A DNA stretch of 11,133 nucleotides from Thermococci archaeon (GTDB lineage: Archaea; Methanobacteriota_B; Thermococci; Thermococcales; Thermococcaceae): assembly GCA_003660485.1 (NCBI GenBank), contig QMUI01000014.1, positions 1 through 11,133 of the forward strand, written 5' to 3'. A program made the translations under genes and the position numbers. The notes beneath the pieces were generated by a model. That model was given only the letters and a program-made list of their open reading frames with translations, did no database searches and had not been told where the DNA came from. Each line of letters opens with the position of its first letter. Positions within the stretch are counted from its first letter, which is position 1. Below are positions 7,404 through 11,133 of the stretch, piece by piece.

Positions 7404-7407
7404 AAGC

Positions 7408-8637
7408 ATGAAGTTTGCTCACATTGCCGATGTTCACCTTGGATATGAGCAGTTTAACAGGCCTCAAAGAGCTGGGGAATTCGCAGATGCATTTAGGAGA
7501 GCCCTGGAAATATGCGTTGAGGAGGATGTAGACTTTATACTCATTGCTGGAGACCTCTTTCACTCAAGCAGGCCTTCCCCAGGAACGATAAAGAAAGCTA
7601 TAGAGCTCCTGCAAATTCCAAAGCAGAATGATATCCCAGTATTTGCGATAGAGGGAAACCACGATAGAACCCAGAGGGGTCCTTCAATTCTCCACCTTCT
7701 TGAGGATCTCGCTCTGTTAAACGTAGTTGGAATAAGAGGGGAGAGGGTCAATAATGGTTACTTGAAGAGTGAGAGATTGGGAAGTCAATGGCTCGTCAAG
7801 GGTGAGTGTTGCGGTGTCGAAATACATGGGATGAAGTACATGAGCCCTGCATGGTTCGAGGCAAACCTAAACATGTTTAAGAGGATTTTCCAGGGTTCAA
7901 AGAACGCGATACTAATGTTGCATCAGGGAATAAAGGAGATAGCTGAGAGCACATTTTACGGTCAGGGCGGAGAGATAATCCTCTCGGATCTACCTAAGGG
8001 CTACTCCTACTATGCCCTAGGTCACATCCACAAGAGGTACGAAACTACGTACGAGGGTTCCCCGGTAGTTTACCCGGGATCCCTCGAGAGGTGGGACTTT
8101 GGAGATTTCGAGAGAAGGTACACTTGGGATGGAGTCAAGTTCAGGGAAACTGTGGGATGGGAGAAGGGCTTCTACATCGTCGAGAACTTCAGGCCCAGAT
8201 TCATGAAAATAGAGGCGAGACCATTCATAGACGTTCAAATTAAGGGTAGCGATACCGAGATTAAGAAGGCAATAAAACTCGCAGTCCCCCTCATTCCTAA
8301 GAACGCGTACGTTAGATTTCACATAAAGTGGAGGAGGCCCTTCGATGTCGAGTGGATAAAGGATATTGTGAAAGCGGAGTACGTGAAGATACACACCATT
8401 CTAGAAGGAGGAAGAGTTATTGATGATATAAAAGATGGGAACATAAGCGAGTTCTTTAGTGAGGAGGAGTGGAGGATAATAGAAGCCCTCAGCGAGAGGG
8501 ACTTTAACGAAGACGAAGTCATTATGCTCCTCTCGGGCATTCCCAAGAGGGAAGAGAGGAAAGAAGAAAAGAAGGAGATTAAGAAAATTAGCAGGCCGAA
8601 AAATCCTGGGGATCTGCTTTCTTGGATTAAAGGGTGA
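7408..8637 (+). CDS. mre11: Mre11 DNA double-strand-break repair nuclease
   Basis: A 409-residue Mn2+-dependent calcineurin-like nuclease, the exo/endonuclease subunit of the Mre11-Rad50 complex. Phosphodiesterase motifs are intact: Asp8 and His10 (DVHLG), Asp49 and His52 (AGDLFHSS), Asn84-His85-Asp86 (EGNHD), His172 (LHQG), and His206/His208 (LGHIHKR). A capping domain follows (about 230-320), and a basic/helical region near 335-375 matches the position of the Rad50-binding helices. A Lys/Glu-rich linker (about 376-396) leads to a short C-terminal peptide ending [10 protein letters not shown], described separately. The length is a little under the roughly 426 residues of the P. furiosus protein. 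I chose ATG 7408, preceded by GAGGGTGA, over the upstream TTG. The gene is 10 bases after herA and 5 bases before rad50, so it is co-transcribed and probably made in step with Rad50. Confidence 0.97.
   Translation: MKFAHIADVHLGYEQFNRPQRAGEFADAFRRALEICVEEDVDFILIAGDLFHSSRPSPGTIKKAIELLQIPKQNDIPVFAIEGNHDRTQRGPSILHLLEDLALLNVVGIRGERVNNGYLKSERLGSQWLVKGECCGVEIHGMKYMSPAWFEANLNMFKRIFQGSKNAILMLHQGIKEIAESTFYGQGGEIILSDLPKGYSYYALGHIHKRYETTYEGSPVVYPGSLERWDFGDFERRYTWDGVKFRETVGWEKGFYIVENFRPRFMKIEARPFIDVQIKGSDTEIKKAIKLAVPLIPKNAYVRFHIKWRRPFDVEWIKDIVKAEYVKIHTILEGGRVIDDIKDGNISEFFSEEEWRIIEALSERDFNEDEVIMLLSGIPKREERKEEKKEIKKISRPKNPGDLLSWIKG
8605..8634 (+). other. PIP-box-like C-terminal motif of Mre11
   Basis: The last ten residues of Mre11, [10 protein letters not shown] (400-409), follow a charged, probably disordered linker. 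Spacing fits the PCNA-interacting pattern QxxLxx followed by two aromatic/hydrophobic residues, with Leu403, Trp406 and Ile407, except that the first Gln is Pro. Archaeal PolB and RFC-L carry their PIP boxes at the very C terminus in the same kind of setting. It could equally be a contact for another repair partner. Confidence 0.4.
8633..8637 (+). promoter_or_regulatory. Ribosome binding site of rad50
   Basis: GGTGA, made from the last Gly codon and the TGA stop of mre11, lies 5 bases before the rad50 ATG at 8643. The reuse of the stop codon as part of the ribosome site indicates coupled translation of the two subunits. Confidence 0.7.
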
Positions 8638-8642
8638 GAATT

Positions 8643-11133
8643 ATGAAGATTGAGAGGGTTAAAGTTCAGAACTTCCGCTCACATAGGGAAACCGAAGTCA
8701 TCTTCAAAGATGGGATAAACCTGATAATAGGCCAAAACGGTTCTGGAAAAAGTTCCCTTCTTGACGCAATTCTCGTGGGCTTGTACTGGCCAAAGGCCAG
8801 CAAGAAAGGCCTTCAAAAGAAGGACTTTACGAGGGTAGGGACGAGGGGGGCGAAGATAGAAATATTCTTCGAACACGATGGGATAAAGTACTGGTTGCTA
8901 AGGGACATGGCAAGGAACGTTGCCTACCTCAAGAGGCTTGAGAACGGGGAGTGGAAGCACGTGACAGAACCGACAATGGAAAGTGTTGCTAACTTCATGG
9001 AGAGATTAGTTCCCCTCGAGATATTCAGAAACGCGATTTACGTTAGGCAAGGGGAGATAGAAGCCATTCTTGAGAGCGATGATGCCAGAGACAGGATCGT
9101 CAAGAAGATTCTGAACTTGGACAAGGTGGAAATGGCATATGAAAACCTCAGAGGATTAATAAAGTACATCAAGAGGAGGATACAGGATAGGGAGGCATTC
9201 ATAGAGAGAACTAAAACGATAGATTCTTCAATTAATTCACTCGAGAAGAGCCTCGTTGAAGTTTTAAAGGAGATAAAGGATGTTGAATCCAAACTGCCGG
9301 AATTGAAGAGAGAAGCTCGTGAGCTTGAGAAGAAAGATAAGGAGTTGGATGCCCTAAAGGAAGAAATTGTGAGGAGTGAGCTGAACCTAGAAAAGCTCAA
9401 TTCGAAGAGGAGGGGACTCGAGGAGAAGATAAAAGCATTGGAAAAGAAAATTGAGGAGAGAAACAAAAGAATCAAGGAGCTTGAAGAGGTGACGAAAGCG
9501 CTTGGAGAGCTCGAAGAGAAGGAGAAAAGATTCCAAAAACTCAAGGAGTTCAGGGAGATCTATATAAAGGAGAAGTCCCAGGGAGAGAAGGAGCTCGAAA
9601 GAGTTGAGAGTCAAATAGAAAACATTGAAGGCAGGTTGGAGGACATTGCCAAGAAAGAAGAGGAGGCTAAGAGACTAAGAGAAGAGCTAAGGAAACTTGA
9701 GCAGGCTAAAGAAGAGTTTGAAAAGGTTGTTAAGGAATATGAGGAAATGAAATCAAAGCTACTTCAACTGAAACGACTGAAAGCTAAGCTGAAAGGCATC
9801 GATCCAAGGGAGATACCAGCTAAAATAGAGAAGCTCGAAAAGGAGAGGGAAAATATCATTGAAGAACTCAGCGAGCTCAAGTCAAGAAAGGGAGAGCTCT
9901 TCCAGAGGAGAAGAGATAGGGAAAAGGCCATTGAAGAGCTCAAAAAAGCAAGGGGGAAGTGCCCAGTTTGTGGAAGGGAGCTTACGGAGGAGCATAAAAG
10001 GGAGCTACTCCAGCGGTACTCCCTCGAGGTCAGGAAGATCGGAGAAGAACTCGTAAGCCTTTCCAAAAGAGAAGAAGAGCTGAATAGGGAATTTGAGCGG
10101 ATTGAGAGGGATCTCAAAGAGTTCAGGGGATTAAAGAGCATTGCTGAGGACTTGATAGTCCTTGAGGAGAGTCTCAAGGAAGTAAGCATTGATGAGCTCG
10201 AGGAAAAGAAGAAGGAGTATGAAGAGATCAGGCAGAGGATAAGTAGCATAAAGGGCAAGCTCTCAGAGCTCGAAAAGGAGCTCAGACTTAAAGAGGCCTT
10301 TGAAAGGAAGCTTGAGAGACTGAAAACTATTAGGGATGAGGTTATATCAAGACTAGGGACCTTGGAAGAGGATTTAAGATCCCTGGGGTTCTCCACCCTA
10401 GAAGAACTGGAAGGGGAGATTAGAGAACTTGAGAAATTCCATGCTGAGTACATTAGGGCAAAGAAAGCTGAGGAGGATCTTAAGAGAGAGTTAAACCTGC
10501 TGAGAATGGACAGAAAGGAACTCGATGTTGCGTTTGAGGAGCTTGCAGAAGTTGAGGAGGATATAGAGGGGCTTGAGAGAAGGATAAGAAACCTCAAAAA
10601 CAAATACAGCCAAGGAGAGCACTTAAAAGTAAAGGAAGAGCTTCAAAGGAAAAAGGAGATCATTAGCGCCATGAATGCGAAGCTTGAGGAGCTGAAGAAG
10701 AGAGAGGAGGAGACAAAGAGATCACTTGAGGAGCTGAAGAAGCAGAGAGGAGAGAGAGAAAAGGCCGAAGAAGAAGTCAGGGTGTTAAAGAATGCTTTAA
10801 AGCGTGCAGAGTCCCTGAGGGATAAGATAAAGATGTACAAAACCATCATCAAGGAAGAAGCTCTGAGGAGGATAGGAGAAATAGCAAGTGAAATATTCGC
10901 TGAATTCACGGAAGGAAAGTACTCGCAGGTCATCGTTAAGGCCGAAGAAAATAAAGTGAAGCTTTTTGTTGTCTATGATGGAAAGGAAATGCCCCTAACG
11001 TTCCTCAGCGGGGGAGAGAAGATAGCTCTAGGTCTTGCCTTTAGGCTCGCGATGTCTATGTATCTAATCGGAAAGATGAGCCTCCTAATCCTTGACGAGC
11101 CAACCCCATATCTTGATGAGGAAAGAAGGAGAA
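8643..11133 (+). CDS. rad50: Rad50 ABC-type ATPase of the Mre11-Rad50 complex (3' end outside window)
   Basis: About 830 residues are visible of an expected roughly 880; the gene runs off the right edge. Rad50 is the SMC-like ATPase that binds and tethers broken DNA and controls Mre11 nuclease access. The N lobe starts MKIERVKVQNFRSH, with Walker A GQNGSGKS (30-37, Lys36) and the Q-loop at Gln136 (VRQGEIEAI). A long Glu/Lys/Leu/Arg coiled coil spans about 150-435. The zinc hook CPVC is at Cys440 and Cys443, bounded by REL, and the return coil covers about 450-740. The C lobe has the ABC signature LSGGEK (788-793), Walker B LLILDEP with Asp818-Glu819, and the D-loop in YLDEERR just before the edge. 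All landmarks share one frame with the ATG, so there is no net frameshift. Only the end of the C lobe, including the His-switch region, is missing. GGTGA precedes the start by 5 bases. Confidence 0.97.
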   Translation, partial: MKIERVKVQNFRSHRETEVIFKDGINLIIGQNGSGKSSLLDAILVGLYWPKASKKGLQKKDFTRVGTRGAKIEIFFEHDGIKYWLLRDMARNVAYLKRLENGEWKHVTEPTMESVANFMERLVPLEIFRNAIYVRQGEIEAILESDDARDRIVKKILNLDKVEMAYENLRGLIKYIKRRIQDREAFIERTKTIDSSINSLEKSLVEVLKEIKDVESKLPELKREARELEKKDKELDALKEEIVRSELNLEKLNSKRRGLEEKIKALEKKIEERNKRIKELEEVTKALGELEEKEKRFQKLKEFREIYIKEKSQGEKELERVESQIENIEGRLEDIAKKEEEAKRLREELRKLEQAKEEFEKVVKEYEEMKSKLLQLKRLKAKLKGIDPREIPAKIEKLEKERENIIEELSELKSRKGELFQRRRDREKAIEELKKARGKCPVCGRELTEEHKRELLQRYSLEVRKIGEELVSLSKREEELNREFERIERDLKEFRGLKSIAEDLIVLEESLKEVSIDELEEKKKEYEEIRQRISSIKGKLSELEKELRLKEAFERKLERLKTIRDEVISRLGTLEEDLRSLGFSTLEELEGEIRELEKFHAEYIRAKKAEEDLKRELNLLRMDRKELDVAFEELAEVEEDIEGLERRIRNLKNKYSQGEHLKVKEELQRKKEIISAMNAKLEELKKREEETKRSLEELKKQRGEREKAEEEVRVLKNALKRAESLRDKIKMYKTIIKEEALRRIGEIASEIFAEFTEGKYSQVIVKAEENKVKLFVVYDGKEMPLTFLSGGEKIALGLAFRLAMSMYLIGKMSLLILDEPTPYLDEERRR
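10683..10742 (+). repeat. 18-base direct repeat in the rad50 coiled-coil region
   Basis: CTTGAGGAGCTGAAGAAG occurs exactly at 10683-10700 and again at 10725-10742. The offset is 42 bases, 14 codons, exactly two heptads. Both copies are in frame and encode LEELKK. It probably reflects local heptad duplication or convergent coiled-coil coding, not a mobile repeat. Confidence 0.7.

Noticed and set aside
7387..7407. Upstream TTG start for mre11
   Set aside because: It would overlap herA and add seven residues before the conserved [10 protein letters not shown] start; the GAGGGTGA site points to the ATG at 7408.
8017..8394. 125-codon minus-strand open frame inside mre11
   Set aside because: It lies wholly within the conserved Mre11 coding region, has no recognisable domain, and is a codon-bias shadow.
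9764..10603. 279-codon open frame on the minus strand inside rad50
   Set aside because: Its Ser/Leu/Phe-rich product is the expected mirror of Glu/Lys/Arg-rich coiled-coil codons; the plus strand is clearly Rad50. The same holds for the minus-strand frames at 9038-9544 and 10643-10933.
1..11133. C/D-box small RNAs, tRNAs, CRISPR repeats, insertion sequences
   Set aside because: Reading for paired RTGATGA/CTGA boxes, cloverleaf features, regularly spaced repeats and transposase motifs gave nothing convincing; the only intergenic spaces are 52, 34, 10, 5 and 1 bases.

Overview
The window looks like chromosomal DNA of a hyperthermophilic euryarchaeon of the order Thermococcales, most likely Pyrococcus. 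The evidence is the herA-mre11-rad50 gene order, very tight gene packing, GGTGA-type ribosome binding sites, heavy use of AGG/AGA (Arg) and ATA (Ile) codons, and charged, Glu/Lys-rich proteins. No rRNA, tRNA, CRISPR array, insertion sequence or integration scar was seen. The genus is an inference from protein character, not from a database match.

The layout is two divergent gene blocks sharing one 52-bp intergenic region (4239-4290). The left block, on the minus strand and running from 4238 down past position 1, holds five genes that overlap head to tail by 4 to 17 bases. In order of transcription these are a HAD-family phosphatase, a SEC59/DGK1-type CTP-dependent lipid-alcohol kinase, an MfnA-type PLP decarboxylase (in this lineage expected to make beta-alanine for coenzyme A), a radical SAM protein of the 'biotin synthase homolog' type with unknown substrate, and an MgtE-like membrane transporter cut off by the left edge. 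The overlaps imply one transcript with translational coupling, although the five biochemical roles do not form an obvious single pathway.

The right block, on the plus strand and running from 4291 past the right edge, starts with a small two-helix membrane protein (DUF131/TIGR00304) and a CPA2-type Na+/H+ antiporter. These are followed by the double-strand-break resection module HerA helicase, Mre11 nuclease and Rad50 ATPase. Rad50 runs off the right end with roughly 50 codons missing. The nuclease NurA, the usual fourth member, is expected just beyond. In this module Mre11-Rad50 recognises and trims broken DNA ends, and HerA-NurA carries out long-range resection to expose the 3' strand for RadA.

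The most notable non-obvious features are a near-palindromic TATA element almost equidistant from two divergent starts that both lack Shine-Dalgarno sequences (a shared promoter for two leaderless transcripts), a PCNA-interacting-peptide-like motif at the extreme C terminus of Mre11, and linkage of a two-gene ion-transport unit to the recombination operon. I found no clear case of a wholly undescribed multi-gene system. The least understood proteins are the radical SAM enzyme, DUF131, and the phosphatase/lipid-kinase pair.
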